A stretch of 64,000 nt of DNA from Bacteroidota bacterium (GCA_023412765.1 JAEZBX010000349.1:1-64000), one strand, 5' to 3'. Shown: positions 8,293 to 17,506, numbered from the stretch's first letter. Notes: a model not told the origin generated them from the letters alone. Translations and numbers: made by a program.

Positions 8293-9687
8293 ATGGCTCA
8301 TCAAGTCGCAATTACGGACGAAAATTATGTGTACAGGGCAGAGACCAGGAAGAAGCTCTTTATCCTTCTTGCTGTGGGAATCGCGCTGTTTATCATCGGC
8401 GTTCTCCTCGCTATGTTTTCCGGTGGTCATCACGAAGCCGGTAGTGGTGGGCATGCGGCGATACAGTCAAGTGAATTTGTAGCCAGCGCACAGCAACATC
8501 CTGCAACAACGGGAGCAGGAGTTGAGGACGCAGGTCATGGGCACGGGAAGCCCGTATGGCTCAAACGTATAGTCACTTCGTTGTGGATGAACAATGTTTT
8601 CTTCGCTGGCATCGGTATCATCGGATTGTTTTTCGTTGCCATACAGTATGCGGCGCAAGCCGGCTGGTCTGTAGGTGTTAAAAGAATTGGCCTGGCCATG
8701 GGTACCTGGATACCAATTGCTGGAATCTTAATGCTTGTGTTGTGGGCTCTGACAAATCATGACATCTTCCACTGGACGCATAGCTATCTCTATGGAGAAA
8801 CTTTGACAAACGGAGCGGCAAATCCGACTTATGATCCTATTATCAGCAAGAAAGGACCTTTCTTTTTCTGGCCTTTGGCGGGCGGAACTTTCCCGGTGTT
8901 CTTTCTGATCAGAATGGTATTGTTCTTTGGGGTCTGGTATTACTTCTTTATCGCAATTAGAAAAAATATGCTTGCAGAGGATCTGGAGGCAAGCACATCC
9001 TTCTGGCATAAGAACGTTGTGTTATCCACGGTATTTCTCATATTCTTCGGAGTCAGTTCATCGATCGCAGCATGGGATTGGGTAATGAGTATCGATACCC
9101 ACTGGTTTAGTACCATGTTCGGTTGGTACGTCTTCGCGAGTTGGTGGGTGACAGGACTTGCGGCAATTACCATTGTTGCGGTTTACCTGAAGGATGCTGG
9201 ATATTTGAAGATTGTCAATTCAAACCACTTGCACGATCTGGGCAAGTTCATGTTTGCATTCTCAATTTTCTGGACGTATATCTGGTTCAGTCAGTTCCTC
9301 CTCATTTACTATGCGCACATTCCAGAGGAAACGATCTACTTTGTTGAAAGGATGAAGACCAGTCCGTACAGCTGGATATTTTATCTTTCACTGATATTGA
9401 ATTTTGTTCTGCCATTTTTGTTACTCATGACAAGGGATGCGAAACGCCAGATGTCGATGCTGAAGGTCGTTTGTCCGATCATCATCGTAGGCCATTGGTT
9501 TGATTTCTTCAACATGGTAACACCGGGCGTAATGAAAGAGGATGGAGGGGTCGGTTTCATCGAAATAGGACTTGCGTTCATATTTATGGCAGCATTCCTA
9601 TTGGTCGTCCTCCCCAGCTTAGCAAAAATGCCATTGTTTGGCAAGAACGATCCGATGCTACAGGAAAGTCTTCATCACCACATTTAA
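8293..9687 (+). CDS. actF: Alternative complex III subunit ActF (second NrfD-like membrane subunit)
   Basis: 464 residues, about ten hydrophobic helices. The first helix is followed by a His/Gly-rich soluble insertion (about residues 45-92, HHEAGSGGH and GHGHGKP). The later helices carry AWDWVMSIDTHWFSTMFGWY and WFSQFLLIYYAHIPEET, recurrent in ActF. ActF is a homologue of ActC and is thought to hold a proton channel rather than a quinol site. The gene ends 16 nt before coxB, so complex III and the oxidase are one transcription unit, in line with the ACIII-oxidase supercomplex described for Flavobacterium. Confidence 0.92.
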   Translation: MAHQVAITDENYVYRAETRKKLFILLAVGIALFIIGVLLAMFSGGHHEAGSGGHAAIQSSEFVASAQQHPATTGAGVEDAGHGHGKPVWLKRIVTSLWMNNVFFAGIGIIGLFFVAIQYAAQAGWSVGVKRIGLAMGTWIPIAGILMLVLWALTNHDIFHWTHSYLYGETLTNGAANPTYDPIISKKGPFFFWPLAGGTFPVFFLIRMVLFFGVWYYFFIAIRKNMLAEDLEASTSFWHKNVVLSTVFLIFFGVSSSIAAWDWVMSIDTHWFSTMFGWYVFASWWVTGLAAITIVAVYLKDAGYLKIVNSNHLHDLGKFMFAFSIFWTYIWFSQFLLIYYAHIPEETIYFVERMKTSPYSWIFYLSLILNFVLPFLLLMTRDAKRQMSMLKVVCPIIIVGHWFDFFNMVTPGVMKEDGGVGFIEIGLAFIFMAAFLLVVLPSLAKMPLFGKNDPMLQESLHHHI

Positions 9688-9703
9688 TTTATAGAAAACT
9701 GAT

Positions 9704-10777
9704 ATGATGAGTTTGATAATAGCCCTTGGTGTAGTTCTGATCCTGGCGATCCTGTATATGATTTTCAGGGTCAGTAGCCTGATCACGGTCGCAAAAGGTA
9801 AGAGGGACGATAAGCCAGGAACTGCCAATCAGGTAAATGCGGCGATGTTCATCGTATTCATGATCCTCGGGCTTGGTTTATTCTTCTGGTATTCAATCAC
9901 ATACTTCGATAGTTATAATTTACCCGTCGCTTCTGAGCATGGTAAATGGACAGATACTTTATTCTGGATAACGATGGGTATTTCGGTTGCTGCATTTGTT
10001 ATCATCAGCATTGTAATGTTTGTCTTTGTTTACAAGTATCAGTACCGCGAGGGCAGAAAGGCAAAGTACTATCCAGATAACCATTACCTCGAACTTTCCT
10101 GGACTATCATCCCGGCAATCGTATTGGCCATCTTAATATTTACAGGTCTCCGCGCGTGGAACGACATAACTGCCCCTGCATCACAAGAGGCAGAGTTGAT
10201 CGAAATAATTGGACAGCAGTTCGCATGGACCGCCCGTTATCCTGGAGTGAAAGATGGTGCGCTGGGAAAAAATAACTACAAGCTCATTGATGATGTAAAT
10301 GAATTCGGTCTTGATCTGTCAGACAAGAATTCGTTCGACGACTTCAAATCACTTGAGCTGCATTTGCCAGTGAATAAAGAAATATTGTTGAAGATTCGTG
10401 CCAAAGACGTTTTGCACAGCGTATTCCTGCCACACTTCCGTGTAAAAATGGATGCTGTTCCTGGAATGCCAACACAATTCAAATTTATCGTGACGAAGAC
10501 TACGCAGCAGATGCGCGATGAAACTGGTAATCCCAACTTCAACTATGAATTGGCGTGCGCAGAAATTTGTGGCCGCGGTCATTTTTCTATGAAGATGGCT
10601 GTTGTTGTTGAAGAAGAGGAAGCATACGAGCGATGGAAGGCATCACAAGAGGCCTGGTTAAAACAGAATCCGGACTACCTTGAGAAGGTACCCCAAGCGT
10701 TGAGAGAAGCGGCAATGATCAATGCAGGATTGCAAAAAGATCCTGGGTCAACCGTAGCAGAGGCAATTGATCAGTAG
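9704..10777 (+). CDS. coxB: Cytochrome c oxidase subunit II (CuA)
   Basis: 357 residues. Three hydrophobic helices occupy the first 140 residues, one more than the two of a standard subunit II. A periplasmic cupredoxin domain follows. The binuclear CuA site is intact: Cys285, Cys289, His293 and Met296 in CAEICGRGHFSM, with an upstream His in HSVFLPHFRVKMD. There is no C-terminal cytochrome c domain, so electrons must arrive from a separate cytochrome, plausibly the extra haem domain of ActA. The start could be either of two adjacent ATG codons (9704 or 9707). It is 22 nt upstream of coxA. Confidence 0.95.
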   Translation: MMSLIIALGVVLILAILYMIFRVSSLITVAKGKRDDKPGTANQVNAAMFIVFMILGLGLFFWYSITYFDSYNLPVASEHGKWTDTLFWITMGISVAAFVIISIVMFVFVYKYQYREGRKAKYYPDNHYLELSWTIIPAIVLAILIFTGLRAWNDITAPASQEAELIEIIGQQFAWTARYPGVKDGALGKNNYKLIDDVNEFGLDLSDKNSFDDFKSLELHLPVNKEILLKIRAKDVLHSVFLPHFRVKMDAVPGMPTQFKFIVTKTTQQMRDETGNPNFNYELACAEICGRGHFSMKMAVVVEEEEAYERWKASQEAWLKQNPDYLEKVPQALREAAMINAGLQKDPGSTVAEAIDQ

Positions 10778-10798
10778 CATTAAAGATTACTAACCGAC

Positions 10799-12682
10799 AT
10801 GGCAACGACCGACATACACATTCACCACGACGTTCACCATCATGATGATCACGAGCATGAGCATCACGAAGGGAATTTTTGGACAAAATATATTTTCAGC
10901 GAGGACCATAAAGTAATTGGAAAACAATTCATGATCACGGGAATACTATGGGCCCTGATCGGTGGTATACTCTCTGTTATTTTCCGTCTGCAACTCGGGT
11001 TCCCCAACATGAACCTCGATTGGCTTCAGCCGATTCTGGGTACATGGATCACTCCGGAAGGCAAGCTCGACCCTGAGTTTTATCTCGCCCTTGTCACTAT
11101 GCACGGAACCATCATGGTCTTCTTCGTACTTACTGCGGGATTGACTGGAACTTTTGCAAACTTTCTTATTCCACTTCAGATTGGGGCGCGCGATATGGCC
11201 TCCGGTTTTTTGAACATGCTTTCATACTGGTTCTTTTTTGTTTCCAGCGTTATCATGTTTACATCATTGTTCCTTTCCACTGGCCCTGCGTCAGGAGGCT
11301 GGACAATATACCCTCCGTTGAGCGCATTGCCTGAAGCCATCAAGGGATCAGGCCTGGGGATGACCCTTTGGCTGGTATCCATGGCGTTGTTTATCGTTAG
11401 CTCGCTTTTGGGCGGTATAAACTACATTGCTACGATCATTAACCTTCGCACAAAAGGGATGTCGTTTACAAAAATGCCACTGACTATTTGGGCAATTTTC
11501 TTCACGGCAATTATCGGTCTGCTCTCTTTCCCTGTGTTATTTGCTGCTGTTCTGCTTTTGATATTCGACCGAAGTTTCGGAACGAGCTTTTACCTCTCGG
11601 ATATTTACATCGGTGGCGAGGCGTTGGCGCATGATGGAGGGAGTCCGATATTATTCCAGCATTTGTTCTGGTTCCTCGGGCATCCGGAAGTTTATATTGT
11701 GATCCTGCCTGCACTCGGCTTGACATCGGAGATCATAGCAACAAATTCCCGCAAACCTATTTTCGGTTATAAGGCGATGATCGGCTCTTTGCTTTTCATT
11801 GCAATCTTGTCATTCGTGGTATGGGCCCATCACATGTTTGTGACAGGGATGAATCCATTCCTCGGCTCGATCTTCATGCTCTTGACACTTATCATCGCCG
11901 TGCCGTCTGCTGTAAAGATATTTAACTATGTTACAACGCTCTGGCAAGGTAACATTCGATTTACACCGGCAATGTTATTTGCGATTGGGATGGTATCATA
12001 CTTTCTGTCGGGTGGTATTACTGGTATTTTCGTAGGAAATGCTGCTATTGATATCCAGCTTCACGATACATATTTTATCGTGGCGCATTTTCACCTTGTG
12101 ATGGGTAGCGCTGCATTCTTTGGAATGCTGGCAGGTATTTATCACTGGTTCCCGAAAATGTTTGGCAGGATGATGAACAGCACGCTTGGCTCGATACATT
12201 TCTGGCTAACCTTCGCAGGGGTTTATCTGGTATTTTTCCCTATGCATTACATCGGCATAGCTGGATTTCCGAGAAGATATTATTCCTGGACAAACTTTGA
12301 AACCTTTAGTGGATTCACCGACCTGAACATGTTGGTTAGTACAGCGGCGATAATAACCCTGGCAGCCCAGTTCATTTTCCTCTTCAACTTTTTCTACAGT
12401 ATGTTCAGAGGACGTCTTGCTCCAGCCAACCCGTGGAATTCAACGACGTTGGAGTGGACTACACCGCGCAATCCCGGACATGGAAACTGGGTGGGTGAAA
12501 TTCCATCGGTATACCGGTGGCCATACGATTATAGCAAGCCTGGTTCTAAAGAAGACTATATTCCTCAACATATTCCATTCTCCGAAACCCCTGAATCGAA
12601 CCTGCCAAGCGAAAATGAGCTGATCAAACTCGAGACATCAAATGGCGATGGAAAAATTATCGTGGAAGGGGAGAAGCACTAG
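10799..12682 (+). CDS. coxA: Cytochrome c oxidase subunit I
   Basis: 627 residues, twelve or more helices, haem-copper oxidase of the A type. Visible ligands and channel residues are MHGTIMVFF (low-spin haem His), HPEVYIVILPALG (CuB His with the cross-linked Tyr), WAHHMFVTG (two CuB His) and HDTYFIVAHFHLVMG (haem a3 and haem a ligands). The enzyme reduces oxygen to water and pumps protons. The N-terminus is unusual: 10 of the first 23 residues are His, before the first helix. Haem A synthesis genes lie directly downstream, which fits an aa3-type enzyme. Confidence 0.96.
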   Translation: MATTDIHIHHDVHHHDDHEHEHHEGNFWTKYIFSEDHKVIGKQFMITGILWALIGGILSVIFRLQLGFPNMNLDWLQPILGTWITPEGKLDPEFYLALVTMHGTIMVFFVLTAGLTGTFANFLIPLQIGARDMASGFLNMLSYWFFFVSSVIMFTSLFLSTGPASGGWTIYPPLSALPEAIKGSGLGMTLWLVSMALFIVSSLLGGINYIATIINLRTKGMSFTKMPLTIWAIFFTAIIGLLSFPVLFAAVLLLIFDRSFGTSFYLSDIYIGGEALAHDGGSPILFQHLFWFLGHPEVYIVILPALGLTSEIIATNSRKPIFGYKAMIGSLLFIAILSFVVWAHHMFVTGMNPFLGSIFMLLTLIIAVPSAVKIFNYVTTLWQGNIRFTPAMLFAIGMVSYFLSGGITGIFVGNAAIDIQLHDTYFIVAHFHLVMGSAAFFGMLAGIYHWFPKMFGRMMNSTLGSIHFWLTFAGVYLVFFPMHYIGIAGFPRRYYSWTNFETFSGFTDLNMLVSTAAIITLAAQFIFLFNFFYSMFRGRLAPANPWNSTTLEWTTPRNPGHGNWVGEIPSVYRWPYDYSKPGSKEDYIPQHIPFSETPESNLPSENELIKLETSNGDGKIIVEGEKH

Positions 12683-12695
12683 AGCTATTGAAAAG

Positions 12696-12721
12696 GGTGA
12701 GGTTCTATCATGAACCTCGCC
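12696..12721. other. Stable hairpin between coxA and ctaA
   Basis: GGTGAGGTTC (12696-12705) pairs with GAACCTCGCC (12712-12721) around a 6-nt loop, one G-T pair in ten. It begins 13 nt after the coxA stop. No T-run follows, so it is more likely an mRNA 3'-end protector lowering expression of the haem A genes than a full terminator. Confidence 0.55.
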
Positions 12722-12754
12722 ACTTTACATTAACAGCCTTAACCAGCATATCAG

Positions 12755-13765
12755 ATGCGTTCATTTCGAAGGCTCACAATATCGACACTGATTGCTGTAT
12801 ATGTTTTGATTCTCGTAGGTGGAGTTGTCAGGAGTACAGGCTCAGGGATGGGTTGTCCCGATTGGCCGAAATGTTTTGGAAAATGGATTCCGCCCACATC
12901 TGTTTCTGATCTTCCTTCTAATTACAAAGAGATCTACGCTGCACATCGAGAGAAAAAGAACATTCGTTTTGCGCAGTATCTTACAACGCTTGGGATGAAG
13001 GAAACCGGTGACAGAATCCTGAACGACCCAAATGTTCTTCAGGAAGCTGATTTCAATCCTACAAAAACGCTGATTGAATATTTTAACCGTGTCGTGGGCG
13101 TGATCATCGGGTTTCTCATTTTTGCAGTCTTTACAGTGTCCTTGCAATTCCGAAAAACTGATCTCAAACTCACATTGGTTTCCTTGTTTACCTTCTTGCT
13201 GGTGGGCTTTCAGGGCTGGATCGGAAGTTTTGTCGTCTCAACAAATTTGACCCCCTGGACAATTACAGTGCACATGTTTCTGGCGCTGGTAATTGTTGCA
13301 TTGCTGGTATACCTGGTTCACCAGAGCACATACGAAGAGGATATTGAATCATCTCTTGGTTTTTGGTGGCTGGTCGCGTGTATGGGTGTGCTGCTGGTGC
13401 AAATATTACTGGGCACGCAGGTACGCGAAGCTGTTGACCAGGTATCGAACTCGTGGCCCAGGGCAGAGTGGATCGCAAATGTTTCGGAACAGTTTATTTT
13501 GCACCGATCATTCTCATGGATAGTTTTAATCCTCCACGTTGGATTAATCGTCAGATTGTACAAAACTGATGGATCAAAAGCTTTCGCACTTACCCTAATC
13601 CTATTAATTTTGGGGACAATTTTAACAGGCCTTGGAATGGCCTATTTGGATTTTCCGGCGTTCCTGCAGCCGTTGCACCTATTGCTGGCAACCGTGACGT
13701 TTGGAGTACAGTTCGCGTTTTTATTGAGGTTAAACCCGAGTGCCGGAACCGTAATAGCAAAATGA
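12755..13765 (+). CDS. ctaA: Haem A synthase (COX15/CtaA family)
   Basis: 336 residues, eight predicted helices. CtaA oxidises the C8 methyl of haem O to the formyl group of haem A. Seen here are the loop cysteine pair in GCPDWPKCFG after helix 1, EYFNR before helix 2, and histidines in TVHMFLA, LHRSF and PLHLLLA. In Bacillus CtaA the motif at the second position is EMIHR, with Glu57 and His60; here the His is Asn while the Glu is kept. A longer than usual loop (about 50 residues) separates helices 1 and 2. It overlaps ctaB by 4 nt (ATGA), so the two haem-modifying steps are translationally coupled. Confidence 0.92.
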   Translation: MRSFRRLTISTLIAVYVLILVGGVVRSTGSGMGCPDWPKCFGKWIPPTSVSDLPSNYKEIYAAHREKKNIRFAQYLTTLGMKETGDRILNDPNVLQEADFNPTKTLIEYFNRVVGVIIGFLIFAVFTVSLQFRKTDLKLTLVSLFTFLLVGFQGWIGSFVVSTNLTPWTITVHMFLALVIVALLVYLVHQSTYEEDIESSLGFWWLVACMGVLLVQILLGTQVREAVDQVSNSWPRAEWIANVSEQFILHRSFSWIVLILHVGLIVRLYKTDGSKAFALTLILLILGTILTGLGMAYLDFPAFLQPLHLLLATVTFGVQFAFLLRLNPSAGTVIAK

Positions 13766-14658
13766 TTGCAGCTGATATAAATGATTTGACAGGTTCAGAT
13801 TTTGTCGTGGCAAAATTCCGCGCTTATGCTGAACTGCTAAAATTCAGATTATCGTTTTTGGTGGCTTTTTCCTGCGCATTTGGATATGTGCTGGCATCGC
13901 CTTCCACCAATTGGTTCACACTCTCCATGCTATTTATTGGAGGATTCCTTTTGTCGGGGGCTTCGGTAATTATCAATCAGATTATCGAAAAGGATCTCGA
14001 CGTTTTGATGAACAGGACGATGAATCGGCCGCTGCCCACCGGTCGCATTACAGTCAACGAAGCAACAGTATTCGCTGTGGTTTGTTTTTTGATTGCCGTT
14101 TCGATGTTGTTGATCTATACAAACGTGCTTACAACCATTCTCTCGGTTGTATCATTGATTTTGTACGGATTCGTGTACACTCCGTTAAAGCGGGTTGGAC
14201 CTATCGCGGTATTTGTGGGTGCAATTCCAGGAGCGCTTCCACCTTTGTTGGGTTGGGTTGCTGCAACGGGAGGGATATCTCATGAAGCGCTTATCATTTT
14301 TGGAATTCAGTTCATCTGGCAATTTCCGCACTTTTGGGCCATTGCCTGGGTATCAGACGATGACTACAAGAAAGCAGGATTTAAACTACTTCCTTCGGGA
14401 GGTAAAAAAGATTTAAGCACCGCGGTGCAGATAATGATTTACACCATGTTTCTTATTCCGCTCGGCTTGCTGCCGGCCACCTTCGGTATCACTGGCATTA
14501 ACTCAGCAGTTATTGTGACGGTGTGCGGAGTGTTATTTTTTGCTCAAACCTTTTCGTTGATGAGGGAAGGTGACAGAAGATCGGCATTAAAGATCATGTT
14601 CGGATCATTTGTGTATTTGCCGGTGGTGCAGATCGCGTATTTACTAGACAAAGTTTGA
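13762..14658 (+). CDS. ctaB: Protoheme IX farnesyltransferase (haem O synthase)
   Basis: 298 residues, UbiA-type prenyltransferase with about nine helices. The first Asp-rich motif is NQIIEKDLDVLMNRTMNRP, the form seen in CtaB/COX10. The second polar loop carries DDDYKKAGFKLLP. The enzyme adds a farnesyl group to haem B to give haem O, the substrate of the upstream CtaA. The start codon lies within the ctaA stop (ATGA). It ends 24 nt before the first subunit III gene. Confidence 0.94.
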   Translation: MIAADINDLTGSDFVVAKFRAYAELLKFRLSFLVAFSCAFGYVLASPSTNWFTLSMLFIGGFLLSGASVIINQIIEKDLDVLMNRTMNRPLPTGRITVNEATVFAVVCFLIAVSMLLIYTNVLTTILSVVSLILYGFVYTPLKRVGPIAVFVGAIPGALPPLLGWVAATGGISHEALIIFGIQFIWQFPHFWAIAWVSDDDYKKAGFKLLPSGGKKDLSTAVQIMIYTMFLIPLGLLPATFGITGINSAVIVTVCGVLFFAQTFSLMREGDRRSALKIMFGSFVYLPVVQIAYLLDKV

Positions 14659-14682
14659 AAGAGGGGAAGAAAAATTAGAATT

Positions 14683-15264
14683 ATGGCAACAGACATAAGA
14701 ATTGTAGAAGAAGCGAAGAAGCCACTATCGATGCATCCGAAGAAGTTTGCGTTGTGGCTCTTCATTGTGACGGTGGTGATGGTCTTTGCTGCTATGACTA
14801 GCGCATACTTAGTTAGGCAATCAGACGGCAACTGGCTCGTTTTCGAATTACCAAGTTTGTTTTATGTAACCACGGGGATCATATTGGTTAGCAGTGCCAC
14901 AATGCATTGGGCTTATTTATCAGTAAAGAAAAATAACCTTGAAGCCGCGAAGCTTGCTATATCGCTCACCCTTGTATTGGGAATTGCGTTTCTGGTAGGT
15001 CAGTTTATGGCATGGGGGCAACTGGTTGACAGTAAGATCCACCTTGTCGGAAATCCTTCAGGGTCATTTGTGTACATTATCTCGGGGCTCCATGGACTGC
15101 ACATCGTTGGAGGTGTTGTATTTCTGGCCATTGTAATGGCATCTATTTTTAAGCTTAAAGTACATTCAAATAATCTTTTGCGTGTGGAAATGTGCGCAAC
15201 GTATTGGCATTTTTTGGATGCACTTTGGTTATATTTGTTTCTCTTTTTACTCTTGTATCGATAA
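14683..15264 (+). CDS. coxC: Haem-copper oxidase subunit III-like protein, short copy
   Basis: 193 residues with five hydrophobic helices: the compact subunit III form. Shared features are SAYLVRQSDGNW after helix 1, QFMAWGQL, the SGLHGLHIVGG helix, and a C-terminal YWHFLDALWLYLF. It is followed 24 nt later by a longer subunit III gene. Paired subunit III genes at this position are common in Bacteroidota cox operons, and which copy sits in the complex is not known from sequence. Subunit III stabilises proton uptake into subunit I and carries no metal. Confidence 0.88.
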   Translation: MATDIRIVEEAKKPLSMHPKKFALWLFIVTVVMVFAAMTSAYLVRQSDGNWLVFELPSLFYVTTGIILVSSATMHWAYLSVKKNNLEAAKLAISLTLVLGIAFLVGQFMAWGQLVDSKIHLVGNPSGSFVYIISGLHGLHIVGGVVFLAIVMASIFKLKVHSNNLLRVEMCATYWHFLDALWLYLFLFLLLYR

Positions 15265-15288
15265 AAGTATAACGCATAATAGAAGATT

Positions 15289-16041
15289 ATGGCAAGCACC
15301 TCGACTACACCAGTAGTACCTTCAGGTAAAAGCATTTGGGATGGTGGAGTATCACCCATGGGCGCCAGCTATGGCAAGCTCATGATGTGGTTCTTCTTAT
15401 TGTCAGATGCCTTTACATTTTCGGCCCTTCTGATCACATACGGATTAGTTCGTTCTTCTCACGATGCATATACTGGTGCCGTTGAAGATTTTGTGTTTTC
15501 ACAAAACTACTGGCCTATTCCTGAAAAGGTGTTTGAAGCCGTTCCTTTTTTGCATGGTGTGGAACTTCCGCTGGTATTCGTAGGTATCATGACATTCATC
15601 CTCATCATGAGTAGTGTGACGATGGTACTCGCTGTCGAAGCTGGCCATAGAATGGATCGCCAGGCTGTTGAGAAATGGATGCTTTGGACGATTCTTGGCG
15701 GTCTTGCATTCTTGTCCTGCCAGGCATGGGAGTGGGCCCACTTTATTGCGGGTACGGAGAGCGGTGCTGCGGTGGCTGAGGGAACAACATTCTTTGGAGC
15801 GAATTTGACGCATAACCAATATGGTCCTCCCGATTTTGCCGCCTTTTTCTTTTTCATCACCGGATTTCACGGCTTCCACGTATTCAGTGGTGTATGCCTT
15901 AACTTTCTTATATACTATAACACTGTAACAGGAGTATACCAACGGAGAGGCCACTATGAGATGGTAGAGAAAGTCGGGTTGTATTGGCACTTTGTCGACC
16001 TGGTGTGGGTATTCGTGTTTACTTTCTTCTACCTGGTATAA
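15289..16041 (+). CDS. coxC: Cytochrome c oxidase subunit III, long copy
   Basis: 250 residues. It has the same ending as the preceding gene (GLYWHFVDLVWVFVFTFFYL) and the same FHGFHVFSG helix, but keeps a longer N-terminus and an extra loop with WEWAHFIAG. GVSPMGASYGKLMMW precedes helix 1. The Glu in WEWAHF corresponds to the buried acidic residue typical of subunit III. It precedes the subunit IV gene by 35 nt. Confidence 0.92.
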   Translation: MASTSTTPVVPSGKSIWDGGVSPMGASYGKLMMWFFLLSDAFTFSALLITYGLVRSSHDAYTGAVEDFVFSQNYWPIPEKVFEAVPFLHGVELPLVFVGIMTFILIMSSVTMVLAVEAGHRMDRQAVEKWMLWTILGGLAFLSCQAWEWAHFIAGTESGAAVAEGTTFFGANLTHNQYGPPDFAAFFFFITGFHGFHVFSGVCLNFLIYYNTVTGVYQRRGHYEMVEKVGLYWHFVDLVWVFVFTFFYLV

Positions 16042-16076
16042 TTAACAGAAAATCATAATCGTAACTTCATAAACTC

Positions 16077-16403
16077 ATGGATCATTCCGACGAAAATGTA
16101 CATGTAAATGTCCTGCCTCCTAACAAGGAAAAAATAAAGAAACTTTGGACGGTGGCTGGTATTCTTGGTATTGTAACGGCAGTGGAATTCGTCATTGCAT
16201 TTACTATGCCGCATGGCCCTGCTAAAACATTTCTTTTCGTCGCGCTGACCATCGTAAAAGCAGGATACATTGTCCTGGAATTTATGCACTTAAAGTATGA
16301 AGTAAAGATTCTCTTTTGGTCGATCTTACTACCAATGATATTTGTTGTGTGGATGTTAGTCGCCTTTGTGTACGAGGGCATGGCAATATCCGACGTGCGC
16401 TAA
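16077..16403 (+). CDS. coxD: Cytochrome c oxidase subunit IV (prokaryotic type)
   Basis: 108 residues, three helices, with the LTIVKAGYIVLEFMHLKYE segment of the prokaryotic cytochrome c oxidase subunit IV family. A short His-containing hydrophilic N-terminus (MDHSDENVHVN) leads in. Last gene of the long operon: a terminator follows 23 nt after the stop. Its role is assembly or stability of the oxidase. Confidence 0.9.
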   Translation: MDHSDENVHVNVLPPNKEKIKKLWTVAGILGIVTAVEFVIAFTMPHGPAKTFLFVALTIVKAGYIVLEFMHLKYEVKILFWSILLPMIFVVWMLVAFVYEGMAISDVR

Positions 16404-16426
16404 AAATCTGAGAAAGATAATTGAGG

Positions 16427-16452
16427 AGGCTTAGCACGACTAAGCCTTTTTT
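16427..16452 (+). terminator. Rho-independent terminator of the act-cox operon
   Basis: AGGCTTAG (16427-16434), loop CACGA, CTAAGCCT (16440-16447), then a run of five T. Perfect 8-bp stem. It ends the operon after subunit IV. Confidence 0.9.
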
Positions 16453-16468
16453 ATTTAATCTGTAATCG

Positions 16469-16954
16469 ATGGGAAAGTATAAAAAGGTTCTTCTTCTTTT
16501 TCTGGCCTTGATGCTTCCCGTATGTATTTTTCTTTTTCTCAGGATATTTGGAAAGAATGAATTTTCAGTTCCTCCATTATACACCGAGGTACTTCCTGAA
16601 AACGCTGGTGAATGTGATATAGCCATAGCGTTACCATATCGGATTCCGAAGGCAGTCCAGGATTCACTTTTGTTGTCGAAAAATAAAATGACTTTGATTC
16701 ACTTTGGCGTATTGGAATCCGTTGAACATAACAACTTAAACAGGGTGAAAGAAGAGCATGGACACCGTGTAGGATTTATTATGCTCCCCGACGCCGCTGC
16801 TCGACTTAAAAGTTGTGTTTTCTTTCTGGCCGGCAAGAACGACCTGGTTCTGGTTGACAATGAAGGCACGATCAGAGGACAATACATCTCATCTGATCGC
16901 GACGAAATAGATCGGTTGCTGATGGAACTTACGATTTTGTTTAATGAGTACTAG
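16469..16954 (+). CDS. SCO1/SenC-like protein lacking the copper-binding cysteines
   Basis: 161 residues with an N-terminal membrane anchor (about 5-27). The C-terminal half reads like the end of a SCO-type thioredoxin fold: LVLVDNEGTIRGQYIS followed by DEIDRLLMELTILFNEY. SCO proteins deliver copper to CuA through a CxxxC motif in the segment after the first strand. Here the matching segment (TLIHFGVLESVEHNNL) has no Cys, and the protein is shorter than a normal SCO (about 200-230). It sits at the usual place for SCO, between subunit IV and DUF420. It could be a degenerate or repurposed family member. The assignment rests on fold signature and position. The stop overlaps the next gene by 11 nt. 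Confidence 0.6.
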   Translation: MGKYKKVLLLFLALMLPVCIFLFLRIFGKNEFSVPPLYTEVLPENAGECDIAIALPYRIPKAVQDSLLLSKNKMTLIHFGVLESVEHNNLNRVKEEHGHRVGFIMLPDAAARLKSCVFFLAGKNDLVLVDNEGTIRGQYISSDRDEIDRLLMELTILFNEY

Positions 16955-17495
16955 AATGACCGATCCTCAGCAGCGCACAATACTGAAGAACGACCCGTAC
17001 AAGAGGCTAATTATAGCGCTCTCCATAGTAATACCGTTAGCGGTTGCAATCCTTTTCCGTGTTCAGATCAAGGGATATGATCTTACGTTTCTGCCGCCCA
17101 TCTACGCTACTATTAATGGCCTGACAGCAGTTCTTCTGATTGTTGCTTTCTTCTGTATAAAGAATGGGAGACGCCGTACTCACGAACTGATTATGAAAAC
17201 CTGCATGGGGCTATCTGCATTATTCTTGATGATGTACGTGGCTTATCATATGACAAGCGCTTCCACGCCTTACGGCGGCACCGGCTTTATAAGGAATGTT
17301 TACTTTTTTATTCTGATTTCGCACATTTTACTTTCGGTCGGTGTTATACCGTTAGTGCTTTTTACGTACTTGCGGGCATGGAGAGGTGATTTTGGCAACC
17401 ATCGTAAACTGGCGAAGATCGCGTTTCCTTTCTGGCTTTATGTAGCGATATCAGGTGTTATCGTATATGTTATGATAAGCCCTTATTACAAGTGA
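16944..17495 (+). CDS. DUF420 membrane protein (CtaM-like oxidase assembly factor)
   Basis: 183 residues, five hydrophobic helices, DUF420 family. Typical signs are FLPPIYATINGLTAVLL, RTHELIMKTCMGLSALFL, YHMTS, GGTGFIRNVYFFILISHILLS and HRKLAKIAFPFWLYVAISGVIVY. A DUF420 protein of Gram-positive bacteria (CtaM) is required for making an active aa3-type oxidase, and the gene here lies in the oxidase cluster. The ATG at 16944 lies inside the preceding gene. An alternative ATG at 16956 directly after its stop is equally possible. Confidence 0.88.
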   Translation: MSTRMTDPQQRTILKNDPYKRLIIALSIVIPLAVAILFRVQIKGYDLTFLPPIYATINGLTAVLLIVAFFCIKNGRRRTHELIMKTCMGLSALFLMMYVAYHMTSASTPYGGTGFIRNVYFFILISHILLSVGVIPLVLFTYLRAWRGDFGNHRKLAKIAFPFWLYVAISGVIVYVMISPYYK

Positions 17496-17506
17496 GAATA
17501 GGTTAT

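Noticed and set aside
15499..15990. Long antisense frames (163 and 117 codons) inside subunit III
   Set aside because: Their residues mirror the coding frame composition, and the sense frame is a clear subunit III.
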